Positions 34,638-43,122 of a stretch of 64,000 nucleotides of DNA are shown in pieces (the first letter of the stretch is position 1; each line of letters opens with the position of its first letter). A program made the translations under genes and the position numbers. Source of the stretch: Bradyrhizobium sp. CSA207 (GTDB taxonomy: Bacteria; Pseudomonadota; Alphaproteobacteria; Rhizobiales; Xanthobacteraceae); contig NZ_JAACFT010000040.1 of assembly GCF_029051685.1 (NCBI RefSeq), positions 1-64,000 on the forward strand. Reading direction: 5' to 3'. Below the pieces are notes generated by a model that saw only the letters and a program-made list of their open reading frames with translations, was not told the DNA's origin and did no database searches.

Positions 34638-35537
34638 ATGGCCGTCGTATTCCGACCCGCGCGCATCGACGACTTGACGCGGGCCGATGAGATCGTCGTC
34701 GCCAGCATCAATGAACTCACCGAACGGCGGGGCTTTGGAAAGATGGCATCCGCTCATCCTCCGAACTTTCAAGCTTTCTCGCTAAGCGACGATACCGAGG
34801 GTCTCTGGGTCGCCGATGACGGCGGAGAAATTGTCGGTTTCGCCTGGAGCTGGGTTTGTGGCGAGCTTTGGTTTTTGGCCCAGCTGTTCGTGGCGCCTGA
34901 CCGCCAGAGCGACGGCATTGGCAATCAGCTTATCAGCAAGACATTCGCTCACGCAGAAATGCGCGGAGCATCGATTCGAGCGCTGATTACCTTCACGTTC
35001 AACAACGTGTCTCAGGGCCTCTACATCCGCCACGGACTATTCCCGCGCTTTCCGATCTACATGGTCAGCGTGCCTCGTGACCGCCTGGCATCGCGGTTGG
35101 CTGCGCCACGGCTCCGTCTTGAATCTCTCACGGCCCAGACAGCCAGGTTCGATGAGCTGGCGCTCGTCGATGTCAGTGCTCTCGGCGTGTCCAGAGAGAA
35201 GCATCATCGATATCTGCTGGGCGACAGCACGACGAGCGGGTTCACCATCCACGCCGGCCGTGAGTGCGTCGGGTATGTCTATATGTCCGAAGGACACATC
35301 GGCCCGCTTGCGGTCCGCCGGCCAGATCTCGCGGGCCCCGCGTTTGCTGCCGCGCTGTCCTTCGCGGCACAGAGCAATTCTCCAAACATTTCGGCTTTCG
35401 TACCCGGCGCGAGCGAGCCAGCGCTGAAGGCGGCGACGGACCACGGGATGCGTCTGACGTTTCCGATGTTGCTGATGTCGAATCGACAGTTCGGAAATTG
35501 GGCCAGCTACCTCCCCCGCAATCCGGGCTTCATGTAG
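34638..35537 (+). CDS. GNAT-family acetyltransferase
   Basis: A 299-residue protein. The N-terminal half is a GNAT domain: FRPARIDDL at the start, LWFLAQLFVAPDRQSDGIGNQLI as the acetyl-CoA binding region, and NNVSQGLYIRHGLFPRFPIYM as the closing strands. The C-terminal half (about 155-299) looks like a second, diverged GNAT-like domain (GYVYMSEGHIGPLAV). The ATG has TGAGGAGGAC upstream. Substrate is unknown. It follows the FAD-oxidase gene by 95 bases but has its own ribosome site. Confidence 0.8.
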   Translation: MAVVFRPARIDDLTRADEIVVASINELTERRGFGKMASAHPPNFQAFSLSDDTEGLWVADDGGEIVGFAWSWVCGELWFLAQLFVAPDRQSDGIGNQLISKTFAHAEMRGASIRALITFTFNNVSQGLYIRHGLFPRFPIYMVSVPRDRLASRLAAPRLRLESLTAQTARFDELALVDVSALGVSREKHHRYLLGDSTTSGFTIHAGRECVGYVYMSEGHIGPLAVRRPDLAGPAFAAALSFAAQSNSPNISAFVPGASEPALKAATDHGMRLTFPMLLMSNRQFGNWASYLPRNPGFM

Positions 35538-35573
35538 CCCAATCCAGGTGAGCCGAAAGCAGAGGCCCTCTGT

Positions 35574-36812
35574 CTATTCTGCGTGTCGTTGCGCGATCCT
35601 GGCGCCATCGGCGATCCGGTCACTCGGGTGCAGCACGACGAGGTCCCCGGCGGATAGTCCCGAAAGAACCTCGGCCATGCGAGAGTTGCGGTGGCCGATC
35701 TGGACAAGGGCCGTTCTGGCGTAGCCGCCCTGGTCGACAAAAACGGCCCACTGGTCGCCTTTTCGGAACAAGGCGCTCACCGGGACGGTCACGGCGTCCG
35801 GAGCGCTCCAGGTGGTGACGTGGACGATGACGCGATAGTCGTGTCCCAGCGAGGCCCACGTCTCCGACGGATCCGCGAAGTCGATGGTCACCCGGACTCG
35901 CTGCTCCTCGATGCCGAGCGCGGAGACCTTGAGGAAGCCCGCCGGGTCGATCCGGACCACCTTGCCCTTGATCGGCGGCCCGCCCCAGCCGTCGACCCGG
36001 ACGGGCGCGCCGACCTTGATCTGGACCGCGTCGGTCGAGAGCAGGTCGGCCACGATCTCCAGATCGAGCGGGTTGCCGATATCGACCAGCGGCGTACCGG
36101 GCAAGACCGTCGCCTCGCTGTCCTGAATGATCTTCAGCACCCGCCCGCCCGCCGGCGCGAGCACCCGGACACAGCACGTCGCCTCCGCCGTCGGTGCGGC
36201 GTTGGCGGGCTCCATCAATCGGGCCGCCAGGCTGGTCCGCACCGCGCGGCGCATGTCGACCTGAGCCTTCGCGCTCGCCAAGGCGGCCTCACTGGTCGCG
36301 ACCTCGAACTTGGCCTTGTCGAACGCCTGGGCCGAGATGGTTTGGGTTAGCGAGAGCTTTTGCGCTCGCTGGAATTCCGTCCTGGCAAAGTCCAAGGCCG
36401 CTTCGATCCGCTGCACCTCGGCTTCCTGCTGCTGGATGGCAGCGTCCGCAGCCAGGACTTCGGCCTGCAGCTGGTCGCGCGAGCGCACGTCGATGAATCC
36501 CGGCAACGTCGGCTGCATCAGGGCGACGATGGTCTGGTTGGCCACGACGTCATCGCCGACGTGAAGCGACGGTCCCTGCTCGCCGAGCGGATGCGAAATC
36601 CTCAGGACCTTGCCTGCGATGGGCGCCGAGACGGTGTAGATGTGGCGCACGTGGGTCTTGCCGTCATCGTCGGCCGTGACTTCGATCGGCCTCTTCGCGA
36701 CGGTCGCGATATCCACCAAAACCGGCTGCGGCCAGGCGAACCAGGCCAGCCCTCCCACGATCGCGGCCAGGGCCGCAGCGCCGACGATACGTCTGGTCCA
36801 GTTGGCTGGCAT
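35574..36812 (-). CDS. HlyD-family periplasmic adaptor
   Basis: A 412-residue membrane-fusion protein. One N-terminal membrane anchor (about 8-25) is followed by a lipoyl half, a helical hairpin (QLQAEVLAADAAIQQQEAEVQRI, two blocks), the second lipoyl half (RVLAPAGGRVLKI) and beta-barrel regions. It would bridge the inner-membrane ABC exporter encoded just upstream to the outer membrane. It ends the DUF2933 / methyltransferase / ABC operon and starts two bases after the permease gene. No outer-membrane channel gene is next to it. Confidence 0.88.
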   Translation of the reverse strand: MPANWTRRIVGAAALAAIVGGLAWFAWPQPVLVDIATVAKRPIEVTADDDGKTHVRHIYTVSAPIAGKVLRISHPLGEQGPSLHVGDDVVANQTIVALMQPTLPGFIDVRSRDQLQAEVLAADAAIQQQEAEVQRIEAALDFARTEFQRAQKLSLTQTISAQAFDKAKFEVATSEAALASAKAQVDMRRAVRTSLAARLMEPANAAPTAEATCCVRVLAPAGGRVLKIIQDSEATVLPGTPLVDIGNPLDLEIVADLLSTDAVQIKVGAPVRVDGWGGPPIKGKVVRIDPAGFLKVSALGIEEQRVRVTIDFADPSETWASLGHDYRVIVHVTTWSAPDAVTVPVSALFRKGDQWAVFVDQGGYARTALVQIGHRNSRMAEVLSGLSAGDLVVLHPSDRIADGARIAQRHAE

Positions 36813-36814
36813 GA

Positions 36815-39178
36815 CTAATCTCGCGTCTTGAGGACCGCGACGAGGTCCAGTTTGTCGATGCGTTGGCGAATGACCGCCGCAGAGGCGATGGCAGCCAGCA
36901 CCACCACGGACGTCGCAATGACGTAGGTTGAATGCTCGACCACGAGGCGGACGCGCATCAGTTCGCCGGCGAGGTTGGTCTTCATCACCCAGGCAAGCCC
37001 GTAGCCCATCACCCAGCCGGGCGGCTGGGCGATCAGCGTCAGGATGGCGAGCTCGAGCAGCAGGATCCGCAGGACTTCGCCACGGGTGAAGCCAAGCACG
37101 CGCAGGCTCGCCAATTCGCGGGCCCGTTCGGAGAGCGATATCCGGGCGTTGTTGTAGACGACGCCGAACGCGATCACCGCGGCAAGCCCGGTGTAGATGC
37201 TCGCCATCGTGGTGACGAGCAGCGCGACGGTCTTACGGAAGTTCGCTCGAGAGACGCGCTGCAGCGCCACGCCGGCAACCGTCGGCATCGACTTCACCGC
37301 CGCGTAGAACTCCTCCTTCCGGTTATCGTCGAGACTGAGGTTCACGCCGTTCACAACGGGTGCCTCGCGCATCAGCTCGCGGAGCGCTTCGATGTCCATC
37401 ATTCCCCTGATGCCGAAATAGTCCTCGACGGTCGCCACGATCGGCATCGTGACCGTTCGCCGGGCGCCCTCCAGCAGATCGAGCTCGACCGTGTCGCCGG
37501 CACCGACGCCGAGGATGTGGCCGAGCATGCTGGAGATCGCGAGGCCGCTTTCCGGAAGCGCTATCGGGCGAAGATCGACGTCGATGATGCGCCTCAGATC
37601 GGCATCGGCGGGCCGGCCGCTGATCGTGATCCGCCGTTCGACGTTGCCATGTCGGATCCGGACAGGCACGTCGCGGCCCGGTTCAACCGCAAGAACGCCC
37701 GGAAGGCGGTTGACCTGCTCCACGACGTTCTCGATCCGCCTCTCGGCGAAGCCGATGGTCGCGTCCTGCCGGTCAGCGAGGAAGTAGGTCACCTCGATCA
37801 GTTGCGCCATCGTGTCCCGGGTGAACAAGGAGACGACCAGGATCGCGGTGGCCAGCGCCATCCCAAGCGCCGTGAACGCAGCCCGGACCGGGTGCCGCGC
37901 GATGTTGCGGATCATCATCAATGTCGGCTGCGACACGATCTGGTCGAGCTGCACGCTCGCCGGCAGCAGCCGCCGATAGATCGGCGGGGCCGGAGGTTGC
38001 ATGGCGACGGCCGGCGGCAGCTTCACCACCTCGCGTAGCGCCCGCAGCGCGCCGATTGCGGCGGCGGCCGCGCTGAGCGCGCCTGCGGTGACGTACAGGT
38101 CCGGCGCCTTCGCAAACACCAGGAATGGGAAGTGGAAGAAGTCGCCGAACAGGGCGGTTACGCGCAATCCGAGCCACGTGCCGGCCACGCCGCCCAGGAT
38201 AATTCCGAGCACGACGATCAGCGCCACGAACTTGAAATAGTGACCGACGATGCTGCTGTCGGCGTAACCCAGTGCCTTCAGCAGACCGATCTGCTCCCGC
38301 TCGAGCGCGACGAGCCGGGTCAGGGTGAGGTTGACCAGGAACGCGGCCACCAGCAGGAAGATCGGCGGGAGCGTGCGGCTCATATTGTTGAGCATCTCGA
38401 GCTCATGATCGAGCCAGGCGTGCGAGGTCTGGTCCTTCCGGCCGTGGGCCGCCTGCCCGCCATACGGGTCGAGCAAGATGTCGAGCCGCGCGATCACCTC
38501 GCGCTCGGAAGCGCCGGGCTGCAGCTTGACCGAGACCGCCGAGAAGGCGCCGTCGAGATCATAGACGCCTGCGAGCGCCTTTTCCGACATCCAGACGATC
38601 GCGTAGCGGCGGTCATCCGGCATCAGGTCGCCCGGCCCGACGGTGTAGACGAACTCGGGTGACAGTGCGGTGCCGACGATGACGAGCTCTCGCTTCCTGC
38701 CGTTCAGGATGGCCGAGAACCGCGCCCCCTCGGCGAAGCTGTGAGCCCGGGCGAACGGCTCGTTGACGACCACCTCCTCTGCCCGTCCACGTTCGGGAAG
38801 CCGGCCGGAGCGCATGTAGAGCCGATTGAGATGCGGCTCGCCGTCGTCGGGCAGCGAAACAAATTGCCCGCTGGCGGGCTCGGAGAAGCCGGGCACATCG
38901 AGCAAGGCCAGTTTGGCGATGCGGGTGTCGACGGCGGCGACGCCGGGTATCTCGCCTATTCGGTCGGCCAGCGCCTTGGGTGCCCGCTTTGCCTGAGCGA
39001 ACACGTCGCCGAAGCCGTAGCGTTCGTAGTACGCAATTCGCGTCTCTTCCAGGGAGCGATGCGATCCGACGGCGAGCACCAGCGTCGCGACGCCCCCTCC
39101 GATGACCAGCGCGACGGCGAGCACCTGCGCCCAGAGCCTGCTGACGTCGCGGAAAAGCTTGATGTCCAGCGCCGTCAT
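36815..39178 (-). CDS. ABC transporter permease, two FtsX domains
   Basis: A 787-residue membrane protein. One N-terminal membrane segment (about 17-38) precedes a large periplasmic domain and then FtsX block 1 (about 260-405, with three membrane segments and LKALGYADSSIVGHYFKF). A further segment, a second periplasmic region and FtsX block 2 (about 655-785, SLRVLGFTRGEVLRILLLE) follow. The double layout resembles LolCE or MacB-like mechanotransmission systems that extract or push substrates rather than pump them through the membrane. The ATG at 39178 is four bases from the ATPase stop. Confidence 0.88.
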   Translation of the reverse strand: MTALDIKLFRDVSRLWAQVLAVALVIGGGVATLVLAVGSHRSLEETRIAYYERYGFGDVFAQAKRAPKALADRIGEIPGVAAVDTRIAKLALLDVPGFSEPASGQFVSLPDDGEPHLNRLYMRSGRLPERGRAEEVVVNEPFARAHSFAEGARFSAILNGRKRELVIVGTALSPEFVYTVGPGDLMPDDRRYAIVWMSEKALAGVYDLDGAFSAVSVKLQPGASEREVIARLDILLDPYGGQAAHGRKDQTSHAWLDHELEMLNNMSRTLPPIFLLVAAFLVNLTLTRLVALEREQIGLLKALGYADSSIVGHYFKFVALIVVLGIILGGVAGTWLGLRVTALFGDFFHFPFLVFAKAPDLYVTAGALSAAAAAIGALRALREVVKLPPAVAMQPPAPPIYRRLLPASVQLDQIVSQPTLMMIRNIARHPVRAAFTALGMALATAILVVSLFTRDTMAQLIEVTYFLADRQDATIGFAERRIENVVEQVNRLPGVLAVEPGRDVPVRIRHGNVERRITISGRPADADLRRIIDVDLRPIALPESGLAISSMLGHILGVGAGDTVELDLLEGARRTVTMPIVATVEDYFGIRGMMDIEALRELMREAPVVNGVNLSLDDNRKEEFYAAVKSMPTVAGVALQRVSRANFRKTVALLVTTMASIYTGLAAVIAFGVVYNNARISLSERARELASLRVLGFTRGEVLRILLLELAILTLIAQPPGWVMGYGLAWVMKTNLAGELMRVRLVVEHSTYVIATSVVVLAAIASAAVIRQRIDKLDLVAVLKTRD

Positions 39179-39182
39179 GCCA

Positions 39183-39890
39183 TCACCAGGTGAGCTCGGC
39201 GGCCTGCCGCCGGGACTCATTCTTCTGGATCCGGGAGATCCGACCGTCGGCGAAGAACAGGACGCGGTCCGCCACCTCCTGGATGCTCGCATTGTGGGTG
39301 ATGATCACTGTCGTCGTGCCGAGCTGCCGGTTGACCCCGAGCAACGCCTCGATGACGCGAATGCCGGTCTTCGAGTCCAGCGCTCCCGTCGGCTCGTCGC
39401 ACAGCAGCACCGCCGGCCGCTTGGCGATGGCGCGAGCAATGGCCACGCGCTGCTGCTCACCGCCGGACAGCTGGGCAGGAAAGTGATGCATCCGCTCTTC
39501 GAGGCCTACGAGCGCGAGGGCATCGGCCGGCCGCATCGGGTCCTTCGCGACCTCGGTGACCAACGCCACGTTTTCGTAGGCGGTGAGGCTGGGCACCAGA
39601 TTGTAGAACTGGAAGACGAAACCGACGTGGTCGCGGCGATATTTCGTGAGCTCGCGGTCTTCGAGATCGGTCAAGTCCAGGTCGCGGAAGAGCAGCCTGC
39701 CGCTGGTTGGCCGGTCGAGGCCGCCCATGATGTTGAGCAAGGTCGTCTTGCCGCTGCCGGAGGGGCCGAGCAGCACGACCACTTCCTTCGCGGCGATTTC
39801 TAGGTCGACCTCGTTGAGGGCATGCACCATCACCTCGCCGGAGACGTAAGTCTTCGTCAGGGCTTTCGCGGTGAAGACAGGCTCTCTCAT
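39183..39890 (-). CDS. ABC transporter ATPase, LolD/MacB type
   Basis: A 235-residue ATPase. Walker A GPSGSGKTTLL (about 41-51), Q-loop FQFYNLVPSLTAYENV, signature LSGGEQQRVAIARAI, Walker B AVLLCDEPTGALD and the switch His in IITHN are all intact. The ATG at 39890 follows AAGGAAGGCA. The preceding open frame overlaps the methyltransferase gene and lacks support. It works with the FtsX-type permease and HlyD adaptor downstream. Confidence 0.93.
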   Translation of the reverse strand: MREPVFTAKALTKTYVSGEVMVHALNEVDLEIAAKEVVVLLGPSGSGKTTLLNIMGGLDRPTSGRLLFRDLDLTDLEDRELTKYRRDHVGFVFQFYNLVPSLTAYENVALVTEVAKDPMRPADALALVGLEERMHHFPAQLSGGEQQRVAIARAIAKRPAVLLCDEPTGALDSKTGIRVIEALLGVNRQLGTTTVIITHNASIQEVADRVLFFADGRISRIQKNESRRQAAELTW

Positions 39891-39939
39891 TGCCTTCCTT
39901 TCAGGCCGCAAGGCTTCCGCCTCCCTCCCGACGCGAACG

Positions 39940-40614
39940 TCAGCCGTGTCGATAGCCCCGGGAAGAACCCAGACTGAACAGCCGCCTGACATGGGGAATG
40001 AATGCCGGGACCGCCGCGGCGTACGTCGTGTAAGCCTCGCCGAACTCCACGTTGGCGTCCCGCTCCTCGCCTCGCGCGAGCTTCACATACATGATGGTCA
40101 GCACCGGAAACATCGCCAGGGTGAGGATCGTCGGCCATTGCAACAGGAAGCCGAACATCACCAGGACGAAGCCGACGTATTGCGGGTGCCGGACATAGCT
40201 GTAGGGGCCGGTGGTTGCCAGGCTGCGGGTCTGCTGCGCATCGTACAGCACCCTCCACGCCGCGGAGATCAGGACGAAGCCTGCGCCGATGAAGATGAAA
40301 CTCAGGATGTGGAACGGTCCGGCGTGGGGATTGGCCTTCCAGCCGAACATCATCTCGAGCAGGTGGCCGGCGTCATGGGAGAGCCAGTCGACGTTCGGAT
40401 AGTGCGACTGCAGCCAGCCCGAAAGGAAGTAGATGGTGAGCGGGAAGCCGTACATCTCCACAAACAGCGCTACCAAAAATGCGCTGAAGGCGCCGAAGGA
40501 GCGCCAGTCGCGGGATGTCTGCGGCTTGAAAAAGCTGTAGGCGAACAGGATGAACACCACCGAATTGACCAGGACGAGGCTCCAGAGGCCGTAGGCGGGC
40601 GCGGTGTCATGCAT
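39940..40614 (-). CDS. Isoprenylcysteine carboxyl methyltransferase-like membrane protein
   Basis: A 224-residue membrane protein with about five hydrophobic segments. TTGPYSYVRHPQYVGFVLVMFGF and RGEERDANVEFGEAYTTYAAAVPAFIP (each shown in part) match the ICMT/PEMT methyltransferase family, whose conserved RHPxY and EE motifs bind S-adenosylmethionine. The ATG at 40614 overlaps the upstream stop as TGATG, so translation is coupled. Bacterial members may methylate lipids or unknown small molecules. It sits between the DUF2933 gene and the ABC ATPase gene. Confidence 0.85.
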   Translation of the reverse strand: MHDTAPAYGLWSLVLVNSVVFILFAYSFFKPQTSRDWRSFGAFSAFLVALFVEMYGFPLTIYFLSGWLQSHYPNVDWLSHDAGHLLEMMFGWKANPHAGPFHILSFIFIGAGFVLISAAWRVLYDAQQTRSLATTGPYSYVRHPQYVGFVLVMFGFLLQWPTILTLAMFPVLTIMYVKLARGEERDANVEFGEAYTTYAAAVPAFIPHVRRLFSLGSSRGYRHG

Positions 40615-40868
40615 CACACGCTCCCTGGATCGTTGGGTCGACCGCCGCCATGATGGTGGCCGTGTCCTCCATGCATGAAGACGTGCATCAGCGGACAGGC
40701 GAGGAGCGGCAGCCAGATGAGCAGCCCGAGCACGTGGGCCCTGTGCTCGGTGAACAGGAGCACGCCGGCGATCAGCAGGAACCCGGTCAGAACCAGGCCG
40801 GCCTTGGCTTTGGCGGACATGCCCGCCTGAGGCCGTTCTTGATATCCGGAATGGTCCTGGACCGACAT
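40614..40868 (-). CDS. DUF2933 small membrane protein
   Basis: An 84-residue protein with two membrane segments (about 23-37 and 41-60) and a His-rich C-terminus (HVFMHGGHGHHHGGG). This is typical of DUF2933 proteins found beside metal-efflux or ICMT-like genes (recollection). The His cluster suggests metal binding. The ATG at 40868 lies behind AGGAACGTGCC. It is the first gene of the operon and is preceded by a near-ideal FixK/FNR promoter. Confidence 0.82.
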   Translation of the reverse strand: MSVQDHSGYQERPQAGMSAKAKAGLVLTGFLLIAGVLLFTEHRAHVLGLLIWLPLLACPLMHVFMHGGHGHHHGGGRPNDPGSV

Positions 40869-40919
40869 CGGCACGTTCCTATGGCTCGTGGGAACATAGA
40901 GCCGGAGGCGCCGTGATGA

Positions 40920-40933
40920 TTGATCCACGTCAA
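40920..40933 (-). promoter_or_regulatory. FixK/FNR box of the DUF2933-ABC operon
   Basis: Read leftward: TTGACGTGGATCAA, 9 of 10 consensus half-site positions. A TATGTT hexamer follows after 21 bases, exactly where the -10 element of a class II FNR-type promoter should be. The predicted start near 40885 leaves a leader of about 17 bases that includes the ribosome site. Confidence 0.65.
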
Positions 40934-41099
40934 CGACGGGCACGCCGCCCGTTGCCTGCCCGTCCATACCTGATTGCCAGGGTACCCCGGCTTGACGCCG
41001 GAAGCGGGCCAATTGCGACCTCTGTGTCCGGCACCGGACAGACGAAATCGAACGGAAGGGTAAAAAATAGGCATGGGAAGGATGTGAGAGGGCTTACCC

Positions 41100-41306
41100 A
41101 TGATCAAGAGGCGGAGGCGTATCAAACACACATCGACGTTCGAGGAACGGCTGGCAGAAGAAGCCAGACGATTCAAGGAAGCGGCCGAGAAGGAACTGCC
41201 TGGCAGCACGGCCCGCGAGTTGCTCTTGCGGCGGGCGCGCCAAGCCGAAACAGTCTCGCACCTGAGCGAATGGCTCCGCTCGCCGGGCCTGGCCGCACCG
41301 AAGTGA
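41100..41306 (+). CDS. Small basic hypothetical protein
   Basis: A 68-residue soluble, helical, highly charged protein (KRRRRIKHTSTFEERLAEEA, then RRFKEAAEKEL). The ATG lies behind GAGAGGG with eight bases of spacing. Similar short proteins of unknown function are common in rhizobial genomes (recollection). No signal or domain is visible. It is convergent with the TAXI gene. Confidence 0.6.
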   Translation: MIKRRRRIKHTSTFEERLAEEARRFKEAAEKELPGSTARELLLRRARQAETVSHLSEWLRSPGLAAPK

Positions 41307-41507
41307 ACGAGCATTGCGCGTGAATCTTACGCCGGAGGGCACCATCCAGCGGCGCATTGATCCGATCTGCTGAGACGATGACGCGGCCAAAGAACGCGCC
41401 GAGTAGTTGGCGGACCGCCACGACGTGGAAGCCGAGGCTCAGTCGAAATTGGCCCTTAGCAGACACGGTATCGGGTCGAGCCGAGATGTCCATTTCGTAC
41501 CCATCGC

Positions 41508-42908
41508 CTACCGCCGCGCCGCGAGCACATTCAAAGGAGCCGCTTGCAACGCTGCGCGCCTCTCGACGAGGGCATGATTGAACAGTTCGAGCACCAAGCC
41601 AAAGGCGGCCAGTTCCTCCTCCTCGATGGCGCCATCATCGTAGCAGTCGAGCGTTTCCTCAATGATCGCGTCGACCTCCTGCTGCATGGCCAGCAGTTCG
41701 TGGTCGAATTCCGCGGTGCGCACCTTGGAAACCAGGGCCAAAATCCTGTTGCGATGACTGGTATTCTCGTCCCTTTCGTCCCGATTTAGATATTGACGCA
41801 GCCAGGCGCCGGCCGAACCAATGCCGGAGAGAAGCAGGAGCGCAAACCAGAAGTAGTCGCCATACCTGTCAAGGAAGGTGCGCTCGGTCCCGTCGATGAC
41901 GGCCGCCGCTCCCCGATGTACCGGCAGTTCGGCTTCTTTCTCGGTGTCCGGCTTCGTGATTTGCGCAGCGCCAGGCACTTGCCTGGCAATCGCCTGCCGC
42001 AGGGCGAATTGTTGGCGGTAAAATGCCGCCACTGTCGTTTCGGACAAAGCGTTCCGTGCCAGGATCAAATGACTGACGCTGATAGTCTCCACCTTGTCAT
42101 CCGGCCAGGCTGGACTCGCATTGAAAATGCTTGGTGGAATTTCCTCCGATTCGTAACGCGGATGCTTCAAGGCGATGGCTTCCGATGCGTCGATCGCGAG
42201 GAATTTCGGCTCGCCACGGGCCCGAGCCGTCGCGGCGACCGCATCGGCGGTTATCTTGCTGTCGAGCGGACCGACCGCCATGAATGCATCGAGGGTCCGG
42301 TCGCGCGCCAGTTCCTCGATTTGGCCCGTGCCGAACTGCGTAACCGTGACCTTGTCCGCCTCCACGCCAGAGGCGCTCAGGATGAGCCTTAGCAACGCGG
42401 CGTTCGCCGGAGTCCCGCCGATCACTCCCACCCTGCGCCCTGCGAGATCGGCGACTTCCTTGATTTTCGGCCCGGACTTTTTCTTCGAGCCCTTGCCCGC
42501 AAGTCCCGAGGGAGACCACAGCACGACGAAGTTTTTGCGCAAGATGACGACCGTTTGCGCGTCGGCCGGCATCTCCAGATCGCCACGACCGACTGCAAGG
42601 TCGGCCTTGCCGGCACCGAGCAGAGCGAGAGCTTCGGCCGCCCCGGCAGCCGTGATCGGGGACAGCCTCCCAGTCCTGCTTTCGTTGGCAAAGGCCTCGG
42701 TCATCGCCTCGATCACTTTGTGATCGTTGCTTCCCGGTGGTCCGACGGCAATCCGCAGAGTTATCGGCCGCAGCGCGTAATACAGCGTGCCCGCAGCGGC
42801 TCCGAAAACGAGAAATCCGATGGCCAAGACCAGCAGTAGGGTCTTCGTCCTTCTCCGTCCCCGGCGGGCTGCGTCAATGCGTTTCATTTGGGCATCAGAC
42901 GAGGACAT
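41508..42908 (-). CDS. Membrane-anchored TAXI-family binding protein
   Basis: A 466-residue protein. An N-terminal membrane segment lies at about 22-45, then a periplasmic TAXI-type binding domain (about 50-340: LRIAVGPPGSNDHKV, GKADLAVGRGD, GRRVGVIGGTPANAALL, LDAFMAVGPL). A second membrane segment (YFWFALLLLSGIGSAGAWL, about 367-385) and a cytosolic tail of about 80 acidic, helical residues follow. Normal TAXI proteins are free periplasmic partners of TRAP transporters; no TRAP permease is nearby. The start at 42908 (MSSSDAQ) is tentative; Met at 42887 is the alternative. Confidence 0.78.
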   Translation of the reverse strand: MSSSDAQMKRIDAARRGRRRTKTLLLVLAIGFLVFGAAAGTLYYALRPITLRIAVGPPGSNDHKVIEAMTEAFANESRTGRLSPITAAGAAEALALLGAGKADLAVGRGDLEMPADAQTVVILRKNFVVLWSPSGLAGKGSKKKSGPKIKEVADLAGRRVGVIGGTPANAALLRLILSASGVEADKVTVTQFGTGQIEELARDRTLDAFMAVGPLDSKITADAVAATARARGEPKFLAIDASEAIALKHPRYESEEIPPSIFNASPAWPDDKVETISVSHLILARNALSETTVAAFYRQQFALRQAIARQVPGAAQITKPDTEKEAELPVHRGAAAVIDGTERTFLDRYGDYFWFALLLLSGIGSAGAWLRQYLNRDERDENTSHRNRILALVSKVRTAEFDHELLAMQQEVDAIIEETLDCYDDGAIEEEELAAFGLVLELFNHALVERRAALQAAPLNVLAARR

Positions 42909-43122
42909 TTGCCGCTGCCGGTCGGAGACCAAAATTGCTGCCCGCTTTTCAGAAATACCACGTTTTTCTGGAGGATGATAACGTTCGAGCCGCGGGACTT
43001 GTTTCTTGGGGCCAGCGAGCTTTCGACTCTTGCGCCATCGTCTCTGGATTCCGCACTTCACGCTTTGCGATTCTACCAGCTCGCACGTCCGCTTTGCGCC
43101 GAAAGCCCGCGAGCAACAACAT

